Positions 1 through 9,529 of a stretch of 64,000 nt of DNA are shown here, in pieces. This stretch comes from Allostreptomyces psammosilenae (GTDB lineage: Bacteria > Actinomycetota > Actinomycetes > Streptomycetales > Streptomycetaceae). Each line of letters begins with the position of its first letter. Positions within the stretch are counted from its first letter, which is position 1. The notes beneath the pieces were generated by a model. The model was given only the letters and a program-made list of their open reading frames with translations, was not told the origin of the DNA and ran no database searches. The position numbers were made by a program, and so were the translations under genes. The DNA is taken from NCBI RefSeq assembly GCF_013407765.1, contig NZ_JACBZD010000002.1, forward strand, positions 878,001 to 942,000, read 5' to 3'.

Positions 1-1
1 C

Positions 2-871
2 TCCGTCCGCGCCCTGGAGCGGGAGATGGGCGTGGACCTGTTCACCCGCTCCACCCGCCGGGTGCAGCTCACCGACGCCGGCCGGATCCTGCTGACCGAG
101 GCCCGCCGCACCCTCGCCGCCGCCGCGCGGGCGCGGGAGGCCGTGGCGGCGATGCGCGGCCTGCTCACCGGACGCCTCACCGTCGGCACCGAGCAGTGCC
201 TCGGCGTCACCGACCCGGTCGGCCTGCTGGCCGACTTCCGGGTGCGCCACCCCGGCGTGCAGGTGCACATGGACCAGGCGGGCTCCGGGCGGCTGCTGGA
301 GCAGGTGCGGACCGGCTCCATGGACCTGGCGTTCGTCTCCTCCGACACGCCCCCGGAGGGGGTGCGGCTGCTGCCGATGGCGGCCGAGCCGATGGTGCTG
401 CTGTGCCGGGCCGACCACGCGCTGGCCGACCACGCCCGGGTGGATCCCGGGCGCGCGGGAGAGGTCCCCGTGCCGCTGGAGTGGTCCCGCCTGGACGGGC
501 ACACCTTCGTGGACTTCCACCCGGACTGGGGCGCCCGGCAGGCCGTGGACGGGGCCTTCGCCGCCGCCGGGGTGCGACGTGTCGTCGCCATGCAGGTCGG
601 CGACGTGCACACCCTGCTGGACCTGGTCACCAGGGGGATGGGGGCGGCGGTGGTGCCGCTGCCGGTGACCCACAAGGAACAGGCCAAGGGGCTGTGCCGG
701 ATCCCGCTGGCCGGCGACGCCCTGTGGCGGGTGTGGGTCGCCATGCCCGCCACCGGCCGCCCCAGCCCGGCCGCCGCCGCCCTGCTCGCGGACCTGACCG
801 ACGCCGAAGCGCCCCGGGCGGGCGACGCCGAACCCGAGGAGACGGCCGAGCCCGCCGTGGCCCGGCGCTGA
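2..871 (+). CDS. LysR-family transcriptional regulator (5' end outside window)
   Basis: Cytoplasmic DNA-binding regulator. The reading frame is open from base 2; its first residues (SVRALEREMGVDLFTRS) are the recognition-helix end of a LysR winged helix-turn-helix, so roughly the first 30 residues lie outside the window and the first visible ATG at 26 is internal. The rest is the periplasmic-binding-protein-like effector domain, with the usual RLTVG start of the first lobe and a DLAFVSSD stretch. The effector is unknown. The next gene, an aldo/keto reductase, is on the same strand after 155 bp rather than divergent, so it is not an obvious classical LysR target. The C-terminus is Glu/Ala-rich and variable. 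Confidence 0.9.
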   Translation, partial: SVRALEREMGVDLFTRSTRRVQLTDAGRILLTEARRTLAAAARAREAVAAMRGLLTGRLTVGTEQCLGVTDPVGLLADFRVRHPGVQVHMDQAGSGRLLEQVRTGSMDLAFVSSDTPPEGVRLLPMAAEPMVLLCRADHALADHARVDPGRAGEVPVPLEWSRLDGHTFVDFHPDWGARQAVDGAFAAAGVRRVVAMQVGDVHTLLDLVTRGMGAAVVPLPVTHKEQAKGLCRIPLAGDALWRVWVAMPATGRPSPAAAALLADLTDAEAPRAGDAEPEETAEPAVARR

Positions 872-1026
872 TTGATCGCCGTGGGCGATGGAAGCGTTCT
901 CGGATCCGTGTTGGACGGATCCGGCCAGCCGGCGGAAGAGTGGTGGCCGGAGCAGGCCAGTGCCGACCGCTGTGTCAGGCAGCGGAGGGCCGCTCCCCGT
1001 CTGTAGGTCTTTGGAGGCCAATCCCC

Positions 1027-1890
1027 ATGCGCACGCGTTCCCTCGGGCCCGTACAGGTGAGCGCCATCGGTCTCGGTGCCATGCCCATGAGCATCGAGGG
1101 CCGGCCCAACGAGCAGCGCTCCATCGCCACCATCCACGCCGCGCTGGACGCCGGCGTCACCCTGATCGACACGGCCGACGCCTACCACCGCGACGCCGAC
1201 GAGGTCGGCCACAACGAGCTGCTGATCGCCAAGGCGCTGGCCGCGCGCGGTCGCGACGCCGAGGGCGTGCTGGTCGCGACCAAGGGCGGCCACCTGCGGC
1301 CGGGCGACGGCAGCTGGACGCAGAACGGCCACCCGGACCACCTGCGCGCCGCCTGCGAGGCGTCGCTCGACCGCCTCGGGGTGGAGGCCATCGGTCTCTA
1401 CCAGTTCCACCGCCCGGACCCGGCCGTGCCCTACGCCGACTCCATCGGCGCCCTGAAGGAGCTGCACGACGCCGGCAAGATCCGGCTGGCCGGCATCTCC
1501 AACGCCGACTCCGACCAGATCCGGCTGGCCCGCGACATCCTCGGTGACGCGCTGGTCTCCGTGCAGAACCAGTTCTCCCCGGCGTTCCGCAGCAGCGAGC
1601 CGGAGCTGGAGCTGTGCACCGAACTGGGGCTGGCCTTCCTGCCGTGGAGCCCGCTGGGCGGCATCGGCAAGGCCACCGGCCTCGGCGACAGCTACGAGCG
1701 CTTCGGGCGGATCGCCAAGGAACTGGAGGTGAGCCCGCAGCGGGTGTGCCTGGCCTGGATGCTCGGCAAGTCGCCGGTGGTCGTGCCGATCCCGGGGGCG
1801 AGCCGTCCGGAGACCATCCGCGACTCGGCCCTGGCCGCCGAACTCGAGCTGACCGCCGAGCAGATCCGCGAGCTGGACGCCACCGGCTGA
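1027..1890 (+). CDS. Aldo/keto reductase
   Basis: Predicted NAD(P)H-dependent cytoplasmic aldo/keto reductase, 287 aa, normal for the family. The catalytic tetrad is visible: Asp and Tyr in LIDTADAY, Lys in VATKGG, His in YQFHRPDP. The C-terminal VVVPIPGASRPETI segment is the typical cofactor-binding region. The start is ATG 1027 with GGAGG at 1013-1017; an in-frame upstream extension exists but has no comparable ribosome site. It stands alone between the LysR gene and the convergent GGDEF-EAL gene, from which a strong hairpin separates it. The substrate cannot be told from sequence. Confidence 0.93.
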   Translation: MRTRSLGPVQVSAIGLGAMPMSIEGRPNEQRSIATIHAALDAGVTLIDTADAYHRDADEVGHNELLIAKALAARGRDAEGVLVATKGGHLRPGDGSWTQNGHPDHLRAACEASLDRLGVEAIGLYQFHRPDPAVPYADSIGALKELHDAGKIRLAGISNADSDQIRLARDILGDALVSVQNQFSPAFRSSEPELELCTELGLAFLPWSPLGGIGKATGLGDSYERFGRIAKELEVSPQRVCLAWMLGKSPVVVPIPGASRPETIRDSALAAELELTAEQIRELDATG

Positions 1891-1949
1891 GCGCCGGCCG
1901 GTCCGATCCCGCCGGCCGGCCTGGTCGCGGTGGCCGGCGAGCTCCCGGT

Positions 1950-1981
1950 GGCCGGCCCCGGGGACCCTCCCGGGGCCGGCC
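1950..1981. terminator. Bidirectional hairpin terminator between convergent genes
   Basis: A perfect 13-bp stem, GGCCGGCCCCGGG with its complement, closes a 6-nt loop. It lies between the ends of the aldo/keto reductase (+) and the GGDEF-EAL gene (-). There is no U-tract, as is common in Streptomyces. Confidence 0.65.
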
Positions 1982-2029
1982 GCGGGGGCGTCCCGGTAGG
2001 CGTCCCCGTGGGGTTGGCGCCCGGGGAGG

Positions 2030-4030
2030 TCACCTGTCCCGGACGGCCGGGCCGGCCCCGGGCGGCGGGGTGCCGCGGAGCAGCATCGCCGTCAGGTCCT
2101 CGGCGGAGACCGGCCGGGCGAAGTACCAGCCCTGCGCCAGGTCGCAGTCGGCCGCCCGCAACCCGCTGACCTGCTCCTCCCGCTCCACCCCCTCCGCCGT
2201 GACGGTGATCCCGAGGGAGTGCGCGAGGCGCACCAGCGCCGTGACGATGGTGTCGTTGCGGCTGCCCGACCGGTCCGTCGTGCCGAATCCCTGCACGAAC
2301 ATGCCGTCCAGCTTCAGCGCGTGCACCGGCAGCATGCTGAGGTAGGCGAGGTTCGAGTACCCGGTGCCGAAGTCGTCGATGGCGATCCGCACGCCGGCGT
2401 GGGCCAGCTCGTTCAGCGCCTCGACCGGCCGGCCGGCGTCGCCGAGCAGGTCGCTCTCGGTGAGCTCGAGTTGCAGCAGCGCGGGCGGCAGCCCGCTCAC
2501 CTCCAGGGCCCGCAGCACGTCGCGGACGACGTCCGACTCCCACATCTGCCGCACGGTCAGGTTGACGCTGAGGAACGGGCACTCTCGTCCGATCGCGGCG
2601 GCCCACTCGGCGGCGCGGGAGCACGCCTCGGTCAGGATCCAGCGGCCCAGCGGCACGATCGCGCCGGTCTCCTCGGCCAGGCCGATGAAGACGCTGGGCG
2701 CGATCCGGCCGAGCCTGGGGTGGTTCCACCGCACCAGCGCCTCCACGCCGCGCAGCGCCCCGTCCCGCAGGTCCACCAGGGGTTGGTACTCCAGGTGGAA
2801 CTCGCCCTGCTCGATCGCCGGCCGCATGGTGGTGGCCAGCCGCTGCCGGGTGACCTCGCGGGCGGCGCGGTCGGGCTCCCAGCAGCGCCAGCGCCCCTTC
2901 CCCTCGTGCTTGGCCCAGTACAGGCTGGCGTCGGCGGCCGTCATCAGCTCGGCCGGGGTCGTCTGGGCGGCGGCCTGTTCGACGACGCCGATGCTCGCCG
3001 AGACGCTGACCCGCTGGCCGCCGATCTCGAACGGCGCGTCCAGCGCGCGCAGCACCTCCTCGGCGATCGCGGTCACCTGCGCCAGGCCGGTGGAGCGTTC
3101 CACCAGCACGACGAACTCGTCCCCGCCCATCCGGGCGATCAGCCGGTCGGCGGCCCCGATGCGGTCGGCGAGCCGGTCGGCGACGTGGGCCAGCAGGTCG
3201 TCGCCCATGTGGTGGCCAAGGGTGTCGTTGACGGCCTTGAAGCCGTCGAGGTCGAGGTAGCAGACGCCGACCCGGGCGTCCTGGCCGCTGGTCGCGGCCT
3301 CCAGGCGTTCGAAGAACAACGCCCGGTTGGGCAGGCCGGTCAGCGGGTCGTGCTGCGCCTGGTGCCGGAGCCGCTCCTGGAGTTCGTGCTGCTCGGAGAT
3401 GTCCTCGACGAGGGAGAGGGTGTAGACGGGCTGCCCGGTGGCGTCCCGGATCAGGCTCATCGTCATGCTGGTCCACAGCAGCCGGCCGCTGCTGTGCCGG
3501 AAGCGGCGGCGGAGCTTGACCCGGTCGACCCGGCCGGCCAGCAGGTCGCGGTGGCGGGCCGCGGCCTCCTCCGCGCCCTCCTGGTCGGGGTGCAGCAGGT
3601 CGGCGTCGTGCAGGGCCGCGGCGGCCGGCCGGCTGTGCCCGATCATCTGGGCGAACGCCTGGTTGACCATCACCGTGCGGCCTTCCAGGTCGCCGAGCCG
3701 GATGCCGATGCCGGACTCGTCGAAGACGGCGCGGAAGCGCTCCTCGCCGGTGAAGGGGTCGGCGTCGAGCCGGCGGAGCTCCGCGGCGCGTTCCGGGGCT
3801 GGTTCCGACGCTGGTTCCGGGGCCGGTTCGTCCGGCGCGTCGTCCGTCGGGGCGCTGGTGGCCGTGGTGGTGGCGGTGTCGGTCGCCGCGTCGGTCGCGT
3901 TCTCCGCCGGGGTCTCCTTCCGCTGTCCCGTCGGCTGCTCCGCCGGGCCCTGCGCGGGTGCTCGCTCCGGTGTCTCCACGGGCGCCCCCAAAGGAACGGC
4001 GCCCGTGAAAGGGCCGGTGGCCGATGTCAC
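2030..4030 (-). CDS. PAS-GGDEF-EAL cyclic di-GMP turnover protein
   Basis: Cytoplasmic protein of about 666 aa predicted to make and/or break cyclic di-GMP, which in Streptomyces controls development through BldD. Order: low-complexity Thr/Ala/Pro/Glu leader (~1-80), PAS (~85-205), GGDEF (~225-390), EAL (~400-655). Both catalytic signatures are intact: RMGGDEF in the cyclase; EALVRW, NLT, TESDLL, DDFGTGYS and TAEGVE in the phosphodiesterase. No RxxD inhibitory site is seen in front of GGDEF and there are no membrane segments. The GTG at 4030 is preferred to the ATG at 4069 because GAGGAGGGG sits 4 bases before it. The architecture is like streptomycete RmdA/CdgA-type proteins; orthology is not claimed. 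Confidence 0.92.
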   Translation of the reverse strand: MTSATGPFTGAVPLGAPVETPERAPAQGPAEQPTGQRKETPAENATDAATDTATTTATSAPTDDAPDEPAPEPASEPAPERAAELRRLDADPFTGEERFRAVFDESGIGIRLGDLEGRTVMVNQAFAQMIGHSRPAAAALHDADLLHPDQEGAEEAAARHRDLLAGRVDRVKLRRRFRHSSGRLLWTSMTMSLIRDATGQPVYTLSLVEDISEQHELQERLRHQAQHDPLTGLPNRALFFERLEAATSGQDARVGVCYLDLDGFKAVNDTLGHHMGDDLLAHVADRLADRIGAADRLIARMGGDEFVVLVERSTGLAQVTAIAEEVLRALDAPFEIGGQRVSVSASIGVVEQAAAQTTPAELMTAADASLYWAKHEGKGRWRCWEPDRAAREVTRQRLATTMRPAIEQGEFHLEYQPLVDLRDGALRGVEALVRWNHPRLGRIAPSVFIGLAEETGAIVPLGRWILTEACSRAAEWAAAIGRECPFLSVNLTVRQMWESDVVRDVLRALEVSGLPPALLQLELTESDLLGDAGRPVEALNELAHAGVRIAIDDFGTGYSNLAYLSMLPVHALKLDGMFVQGFGTTDRSGSRNDTIVTALVRLAHSLGITVTAEGVEREEQVSGLRAADCDLAQGWYFARPVSAEDLTAMLLRGTPPPGAGPAVRDR

Positions 4031-4467
4031 AGTCCCCTCCTCGCACGGTCCGGTGGCGTCGGACTCCATGGACCCCAGCTACGCAATGTAGCGCTCCAAC
4101 GGCGCAACGTTTCCCGGTTTTCGAAGGTTCGAACACCGCAGAATCCGTACTTTCCATAGCAAAACGTCGCGCAGTCGGCATGTGTGGTGGGCGGCGCGGG
4201 TAGATCGTCCGTGGGGGTTATGGCGGGGACCCTTGATCGAACCCTGGTGGGTGGTCAGCCGTTGCGGCTCCCCTCCGGGGCAGTCAGAAGACGGGCCTGA
4301 CGTGCGAGTTCATACGCCCGGGTCACCCAGGTGCGGGTCTCCGTGATAGTTAGGTTAGGCTTGCCTTCGTTTTCGAGGTGCCGCGTTCCGCGCCCTCGAA
4401 GGTGCCCTCGTCATGTCCAAGAGGGCTGGCGCGAAAAATTTCCCCCGAAGGAAGGTGGGCAGAGCAG
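4031..4467. other. Divergent intergenic region between GGDEF-EAL gene and dhbA
   Basis: This 437-bp gap must hold the promoters of the c-di-GMP gene (leftward) and dhbA (rightward). It is visibly more AT-rich than its surroundings near 4100-4170, and contains a TTCGAA repeat pair near 4120-4132 and the iron box at 4350-4368. I see no gene. Confidence 0.7.
4350..4368 (+). promoter_or_regulatory. Iron box (DmdR/IdeR-type operator) of the siderophore locus
   Basis: TTAGGTTAGGCTTGCCTTC matches the 19-bp DtxR/IdeR/DmdR consensus TTAGGTTAGGCTAACCTAA at 15 of 19 positions, with a perfect left half. It ends 99 bp before the dhbA start, where an Fe(II)-loaded repressor would block transcription under iron sufficiency. 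It is the only iron box I see in the window. Confidence 0.85.
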
Positions 4468-5280
4468 ATGGCCGAAATGCGCATCGAAGGCTCCGTCGCA
4501 CTGGTGACCGGGGCGGCGGCGGGCATCGGTGCCGCCGTCGCCCGGGGACTGGCCCTGGAGGGCGTCGCCGTCACCGCGGCGGACCTCGACGCGGAGGGCG
4601 TCCATACCGTCGCGGAGGCGATCCGCGCCGGAGGCGGCGAGGTCTGCGCGCAGCCGCTCGACGTCACCGACCCGGATGCCGTGGAACGCGTACTGGACGC
4701 CGTGGAATCCCGGTTCGGCCCCGTGGACATCCTGGTCAACGTGGCGGGCGTGCTGACGCCCGGTCCGGTGGTGGAGACCACCGACGAGGCGTGGACCCGC
4801 ACCTTCGCGGTCAACGCCACCGGCGTCTTCCACACCTCCCGCGCGGTCGCCCGCCGGATGGTGCCGCGCCGACGCGGACACATCGTCACCGTCGCCTCCA
4901 ACGCAGCCGGCACGCCACGCGCGGGCATGGCGGCCTACGCCGCCTCCAAGGCCGCCGCCGCGCACTTCACGCGCTGCCTCGGGCTCGAACTGGCGCCGCA
5001 CGGCATCCGCTGCAACACCGTCTCACCGGGCTCCACGGACACCGCCATGCAGCGGGCGCTCTGGCCGGAGGAGGCGCGGCGCGACCCACGGGCCGAGCGT
5101 GCCGCCCTGGAGAAGGTGCTCGTCGGCGACCTCGCGGCCTTCCGCACGGGCGTGCCGATCGGGCGCATCGCCCAGCCGGAGGACATCGCGGACGCCGTGC
5201 TGTTCGTGCTCTCCGACCGGGCGCGGCACGTCGTCATGGAGGACCTGTACGTGGACGGGGGCGCCACGCTGCACGTCTGA
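4468..5280 (+). CDS. dhbA: 2,3-dihydro-2,3-dihydroxybenzoate dehydrogenase
   Basis: Cytoplasmic NAD+-dependent short-chain dehydrogenase (270 aa) for the last step of 2,3-dihydroxybenzoate synthesis. SDR hallmarks are present: TGAAAGIG cofactor loop near residue 14, NVAG, and the YAASK catalytic Tyr-Lys pair; the C-terminal VDGGATLHV resembles DhbA/EntA. On fold alone it would be a generic SDR; the specific call rests on the iron box upstream and the isochorismate synthase, DHB ligase and isochorismatase genes downstream. The start is ATG 4468 with AAGGAAGG at 4448-4455; a second ATG at 4477 is further from the ribosome site. It is first in the locus but separated from dhbC by 840 bp. Confidence 0.92.
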   Translation: MAEMRIEGSVALVTGAAAGIGAAVARGLALEGVAVTAADLDAEGVHTVAEAIRAGGGEVCAQPLDVTDPDAVERVLDAVESRFGPVDILVNVAGVLTPGPVVETTDEAWTRTFAVNATGVFHTSRAVARRMVPRRRGHIVTVASNAAGTPRAGMAAYAASKAAAAHFTRCLGLELAPHGIRCNTVSPGSTDTAMQRALWPEEARRDPRAERAALEKVLVGDLAAFRTGVPIGRIAQPEDIADAVLFVLSDRARHVVMEDLYVDGGATLHV

Positions 5281-5620
5281 CGCGGCGGCCGGGCACGCCG
5301 CCGGGTGAACCCGGGGCCTGGACGGGCTCGACGGAACGCCACCGACCCGGGGACGGGACGGCGCCGGCCCCGTCGCGGGCGCCGCGCGGATCGCGCCACC
5401 AGCCACTGGGCCGGAGCCACCCGGGCCGGAGCCGTCAGCCACTGGACCGGAGCCGCCGGATCCGATCGACCACCAGGGCCGGTGGAGCCGCCAGGGCAGG
5501 AGCAGTCACCAGGGTCAGCGCACCACCACAGAGAGCATCAGCGTTCGCTACCGGCACGGCGCACCACACGAGACGCCCCGCACACCCCGCACCTCACCCA
5601 CCCCACGAGCAACACCCGTA

Positions 5621-5707
5621 GGGGGCCCGAAGGGGGACCCCCTTATTTCAACCTTGGCACGAAACAGCGACCCACCGCAGCCCCCGACTTTCCGCCTGTG
5701 GATAACT
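5621..5707 (+). repeat. Dispersed palindrome/DnaA-box element, copy A
   Basis: Reads GGGGGCCCGAAGGGGGACCC, then a poly-C run and TTATTTCAA; about 45 nt of unique sequence containing GCAGCCCCC; then CTGTGGATAACTCC. The last part holds TTATCCACA on the minus strand (5697-5705). From the central A of the palindrome (5637) to the end of the box is 68 nt. It shares the first 31 and last 14 bases almost exactly with copy B. Confidence 0.85.
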
Positions 5708-5833
5708 CCGCCCCAGCGAGATCAGCCCGAGGGGTGGAGGCGGCGGCCACAGGCTCCAGGAACTCCCACCGGTCTCCCGCCGAGTCGCCCCCGCCCCATC
5801 CGCACCGCCAACACGGCTCGCACCACTAACACC

Positions 5834-5895
5834 GCCCGGACCCCATCACGGCCCGCACCCCATCACGGCCCGCACCCCATCACGGCCCGCACCCC
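5834..5895 (+). repeat. 17-bp tandem repeat, 3.6 copies
   Basis: The unit GCCCGCACCCCATCACG repeats with one substitution in the first copy. It lies in the non-coding spacer between dhbA and dhbC. Confidence 0.9.
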
Positions 5896-6120
5896 AAGAC
5901 CACCCAGACCACCAAGACCGTCCGCACTACCAACGCCACCTGCACCACCAACACCCCCACTTGCACCACCAACGCACCACCAACACCCCCACCCCCCACC
6001 CGCCCCCCCGCCCTGCCGCCAGCCGTGATCCGGCCACCCGTGCACGGGGCGCCAGGCCGCCACTCGTCCGCGCCTGCCCCGAACCACCACCCCAGGCAGA
6101 CCATCCCTGCGGAGAACCCC

Positions 6121-7473
6121 ATGCAGCACACCACCGCCCCCGCGCAGCCCTGGATACCCCGGCAGAGCCGCCCGGAGACCGCCGCCCACGTCGCCGACCT
6201 CCTCGCGGCATACCGTCCCGGCGGCTCCTGGTTCCTCAGCACCCCGCGCGGCGCGCTCCTCGCCCGCGGCGTCCGGGCGTCCGTCCCGGCCACGGGGGAC
6301 ACGCCCCTGCGCCAGCGCGTCGCGGAAACCCTGCGGAGCGCGCGGGCGGCGGGGGCGGACCACCCGATCGTCATCGGTGCTGTCCCCTTCGACCCGGACG
6401 ACCGCGAGCACCCCCCGCACCTGGTGGTGCCGGCATCCGTGCAGCGGGCGCTCCCGCTGCCGGTCGACGAGTGGCCGACCGGCCGCCGCCCGCTGACCAA
6501 CCCGGCCGACCCCGCGAACCGGGCCACCCCCGCGAACCCCGGCAACCCGGTACCGGGAGAGGCGGCGGGCGGTGGCTGGCTGGTCACCCCGGATCCGGCG
6601 CCCGAGGTCTACCGCGCGGCCGTCGCCGAGGCGGTCCGGCGGATGGGTGCCGGCGAGCTGGAGAAGGTCGTGCTCTCCCGCTCGCTCCGCCTTGAACCCG
6701 CCGGTGGCCCCGGCACCGCGCCGCTGGACCTGCCCCGGATGCTGCGCGCCCTGGCCCGCCGCGATCCCGGCGGCCACACCTTCGCCTTCGACCTGCCGGC
6801 GCGCGCCCACCACGGCGCCACCGGCCCCCGCGCCTACCCGGGCCCGCGCACCCTCATCGGCGCCAGCCCGGAACTGCTGGTGTCCCGGCACGGCACCACC
6901 CTCACCGCCAACCCGCTCGCCGGCTCCATCGCCCGCGCGACGGACCCGGCCGAGGACCACGCGCGCGGCCAGCGGCTGCTCGCCTCCGCCAAGGACCGGC
7001 ACGAGCACGCCGTGGTGATCCGGTCCATCACCGAGGCGCTCTCCCCGCTGTGCGCGGAGCTGGACGTGCCCGCAGAACCGTCCCTGCTGCGCACCGCCAC
7101 GATGTGGCACCTGTCCACCCGGATCACCGGACGGCTCGCCGACCGCACCGTCAGCTCCTTCGACCTGGCCTGCGCGATGCACCCAACCCCGGCCGTCTGC
7201 GGCCGGCCCACCGACCGCGCCCGGCGCCTCATCGGCGAGCTGGAGCCCTTCGAGCGCGGCTGGTTCACCGGAATGGTCGGCTGGTGCGACGCCGACGGGG
7301 ACGGCGAGTGGATCGTCACCATCCGCTGCGCCGAGGCGGAACGCGACTCCCTGCGGCTGTTCGCCGGCGCCGGCATCGTCGTGGGCTCCGACCCGGACGC
7401 CGAACTCGCCGAGACCTCCGCGAAGTTCCGCACCTTCCTGCTGGCGGCCGGCGTGGAGCGCCCCCTCGACTGA
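6121..7473 (+). CDS. dhbC: Isochorismate synthase
   Basis: Mg2+-dependent cytoplasmic isomerase converting chorismate to isochorismate, the committed step towards 2,3-dihydroxybenzoate. At 450 aa it is close to the family length; the chorismate-binding fold is clear from ELEKVVLSRSL, IGASPELLV, NPLAGSIAR, CAMHPTPAVCG and the C-terminal RLFAGAGIVVGSDP. A conserved Lys (in LEKVVLSR) and acidic metal ligands are in place. An isochorismatase downstream, with no pyruvate-lyase fusion, argues for DHB rather than salicylate. The start is ATG 6121 with GGAG at 6111-6114; the longer frame from 6025 runs into the low-complexity spacer. It heads the dhbC-E-B-ArCP-NRPS run and may need its own promoter because of the spacer. 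Confidence 0.95.
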   Translation: MQHTTAPAQPWIPRQSRPETAAHVADLLAAYRPGGSWFLSTPRGALLARGVRASVPATGDTPLRQRVAETLRSARAAGADHPIVIGAVPFDPDDREHPPHLVVPASVQRALPLPVDEWPTGRRPLTNPADPANRATPANPGNPVPGEAAGGGWLVTPDPAPEVYRAAVAEAVRRMGAGELEKVVLSRSLRLEPAGGPGTAPLDLPRMLRALARRDPGGHTFAFDLPARAHHGATGPRAYPGPRTLIGASPELLVSRHGTTLTANPLAGSIARATDPAEDHARGQRLLASAKDRHEHAVVIRSITEALSPLCAELDVPAEPSLLRTATMWHLSTRITGRLADRTVSSFDLACAMHPTPAVCGRPTDRARRLIGELEPFERGWFTGMVGWCDADGDGEWIVTIRCAEAERDSLRLFAGAGIVVGSDPDAELAETSAKFRTFLLAAGVERPLD

Positions 7474-7565
7474 CCGCCCGTCCCACCGCCCCACCCAGCC
7501 CCACCGCCACGCCACGCCGATCACCTCGGTCGTCCCGCCCGTGAAGACTGGAAGGACCGTCAACG

Positions 7566-9326
7566 ATGCTGCCCGGATGCACCCCCTGGCCGCCGGAGTA
7601 CGCCGCCCGCTACCGCGCCGCCGGCCACTGGACGGGGCAGACCCTGCACGGAATGCTCCGCGCCCGAGCCGTCGCCCACCCCGACCGCGTCGCCGTGGTC
7701 AGCGGCGACCGTCGCTGGACCTACGCCGAACTCGACGCCCGGGCGATCTGGCTGGCGGCGGCCTGGCACCGGCGCGGGCTGCGGGCCGGTGACCGCGTCG
7801 TCGTCCAGCTGCCCAACACCGCCGAGTTCCTGGAGGTGATCTTCGCGCTGTTCCGGCTCGGCGCCCTGCCGGTCTACGCGCTGCCCAGCCACCGGCACAG
7901 CGAGATCACCCACTTCTGCACGGCAACCGGCGCCGTCGGCTACGTCACCACCGGCCGGCACGCCGGCTTCGACCACCGGCTGCTCGCCGCGCACGCCGTC
8001 CAGCACTGCCCCCGGCTCCGCCACGTGGTGATCGCCGGCACCGGGGACGACGCCGCGCCCGGTGGCGCGCCCGGTGCCGGGCCCGGTTCCGCGCCCGAGG
8101 AGCTGCCGTTCGGTGCCGTCTCGCTCGACGCGCTGCGGGCCGAGGGCAGGGAGGCCGGCGCCGCCGCCCTGGCCGAGGTGCCCGAGCCCGACCCGGCCGA
8201 CATCGCCTTCCTCCAGCTCTCCGGCGGCTCCACCGGACTGCCCAAGTTCATCCCCCGCACCCACGACGACTACCTGTACTCGGTGCGGGCCAGCGCGGAG
8301 ATCTGCGGGCTGGGACCGGACACCGTGCTGATGTGCGTGCTGCCGATGGCGCACAACTTCCCGATGTCCTCGCCCGGCTTCCTCGGCGCGCTGCACGCCG
8401 GCGGGCGCGTCGTGCTCGCCCCGCGGGCCACCCCCGCTGAGGCGTTCGCGCTGATCGCCGCCGAGCGGGTCACCATCACCTCGCTCGTCCCCCCGCTCGC
8501 CCTGCTCTGGCTGGACGCCGCCGAGGCCGCCCGGGCGCAGGGCGCCCCCGACGCGCTGCCGGACCTCGGCAGCCTGCGGGTGCTCCAGGTGGGGGGCGCC
8601 AAGTTCAGCGAGCAGGCCGCCCGGCGCGTCCGCCCGGTGCTCGGCTGCGACCTCCAGCAGGTGTTCGGCATGGCCGAGGGGCTCGTCAACTACACCCGGC
8701 TCGACGACCCGGAGGAGGTGCGCTGCACCACGCAGGGCCGCCCGATCTCCCCGGACGACGAGGTGCGGGTCGTCGACGACGAGGACCGCGACGTCCCCGA
8801 CGGCACCCCCGGCCACCTGCTCACCCGCGGCCCCTACACCATCCGCGGCTACTACAGCCCGGACGGCGCCGCCGACGCCCACAACGCCGCGGCCTTCACC
8901 CCCGACGGCTACTACCGCACCGGCGACGTGGTCCGCCGCACCCCGGACGGCTACCTGGTCGTCGAGGGCCGGGCCAAGGACCAGATCAACCGCGGCGGGG
9001 AGAAGATCGCCGCCGAGGAGGTGGAGAACCACCTGCTCGCCCACCCGGACGTGCACGACGCGGCCGTCGTCGCCATGCCGGACGACTACCTCGGCGAACG
9101 CACCTGCGCCTTCGTCGTCCCGCGCGCACCCCGCGACCAGGCCCCGTCCGGGATCGCCCTGAAGGCGTTCCTGCGCGGGCGCGGGCTCGCCGACTACAAG
9201 ATCCCCGACCGGGTGGAGATCACCGAGGCGTTCCCGCGGACGCACGTCGGCAAGGTCAGCAAGCGCGAGCTGCGGCAGGCGCTGCGCGCCCAGCTCCTGG
9301 CGCGGGCCGACTCCGCGGCCTCCTGA
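7566..9326 (+). CDS. dhbE: 2,3-dihydroxybenzoate-AMP ligase
   Basis: Stand-alone adenylation enzyme (586 aa) that activates 2,3-dihydroxybenzoate with ATP and loads it on the aryl carrier protein. ANL-family motifs are intact: phosphate loop [19 protein letters not shown] near residues 218-236, YYRTGDVV, and the C-terminal catalytic Lys in GKVSKREL. The substrate loop reads [11 protein letters not shown]; the Asn and the Ser five residues later match the DHB-type pocket described for DhbE (N235/S240), whereas salicylate ligases have Cys there. A Gly/Ala/Pro insert of about 20 aa near residue 160 is atypical. The start is ATG 7566, nine bases after GGAAGGA. Confidence 0.95.
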   Translation: MLPGCTPWPPEYAARYRAAGHWTGQTLHGMLRARAVAHPDRVAVVSGDRRWTYAELDARAIWLAAAWHRRGLRAGDRVVVQLPNTAEFLEVIFALFRLGALPVYALPSHRHSEITHFCTATGAVGYVTTGRHAGFDHRLLAAHAVQHCPRLRHVVIAGTGDDAAPGGAPGAGPGSAPEELPFGAVSLDALRAEGREAGAAALAEVPEPDPADIAFLQLSGGSTGLPKFIPRTHDDYLYSVRASAEICGLGPDTVLMCVLPMAHNFPMSSPGFLGALHAGGRVVLAPRATPAEAFALIAAERVTITSLVPPLALLWLDAAEAARAQGAPDALPDLGSLRVLQVGGAKFSEQAARRVRPVLGCDLQQVFGMAEGLVNYTRLDDPEEVRCTTQGRPISPDDEVRVVDDEDRDVPDGTPGHLLTRGPYTIRGYYSPDGAADAHNAAAFTPDGYYRTGDVVRRTPDGYLVVEGRAKDQINRGGEKIAAEEVENHLLAHPDVHDAAVVAMPDDYLGERTCAFVVPRAPRDQAPSGIALKAFLRGRGLADYKIPDRVEITEAFPRTHVGKVSKRELRQALRAQLLARADSAAS

Positions 9327-9529
9327 CCCGGCGACATCCGGGAACTCCGCCGACCCCCGGGAACTCCGCCGACCCCCGGGAACCCCGCGGCACCCAGAAC
9401 TCCGGCGGGGCCCGCCCCGTGGCCCGGGTGGGCCCCGCCGGAACCCGACTCCTCCCCGGCCGCCCCGCTTCACCGGCTTCACCCGCTCCACCCCGCACGC
9501 CCCAGCCCAGCACGAAAGGCCGAGCCGCC
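9327..9529 (+). other. Short repeat-bearing gap between dhbE and dhbB
   Basis: It contains a roughly 20-bp tandem repeat (CCGGGAACTCCGCCGACCCC), two full copies and a degenerate third between 9338 and 9400. I see no gene. Confidence 0.7.

Larger units (their letters stand above)
5281..6120 (+). other. 840-bp repeat-rich spacer inside the siderophore locus
   Basis: No credible gene. From left to right: degenerate ~18-bp repeats of the gccactggaccggagcc type (about 5395-5510); dispersed element copy A (5621-5707); a 17-bp tandem repeat (5834-5895); then a C/A-rich low-complexity tract (about 5895-6010) up to the dhbC ribosome site. Open frames here are Pro/Thr/Arg-rich with no start-site support. 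No second iron box is visible. Confidence 0.75.

Noticed and set aside
1692-4181. 829-residue leftward frame overlapping the GGDEF-EAL gene
   Set aside because: Different frame of the same strand, Arg/Gly-rich; the true frame has intact GGDEF and EAL motifs.
6121-7473. Salicylate synthase instead of isochorismate synthase
   Set aside because: A separate isochorismatase and a DHB dehydrogenase are encoded beside it, and the ligase pocket is of DHB type.
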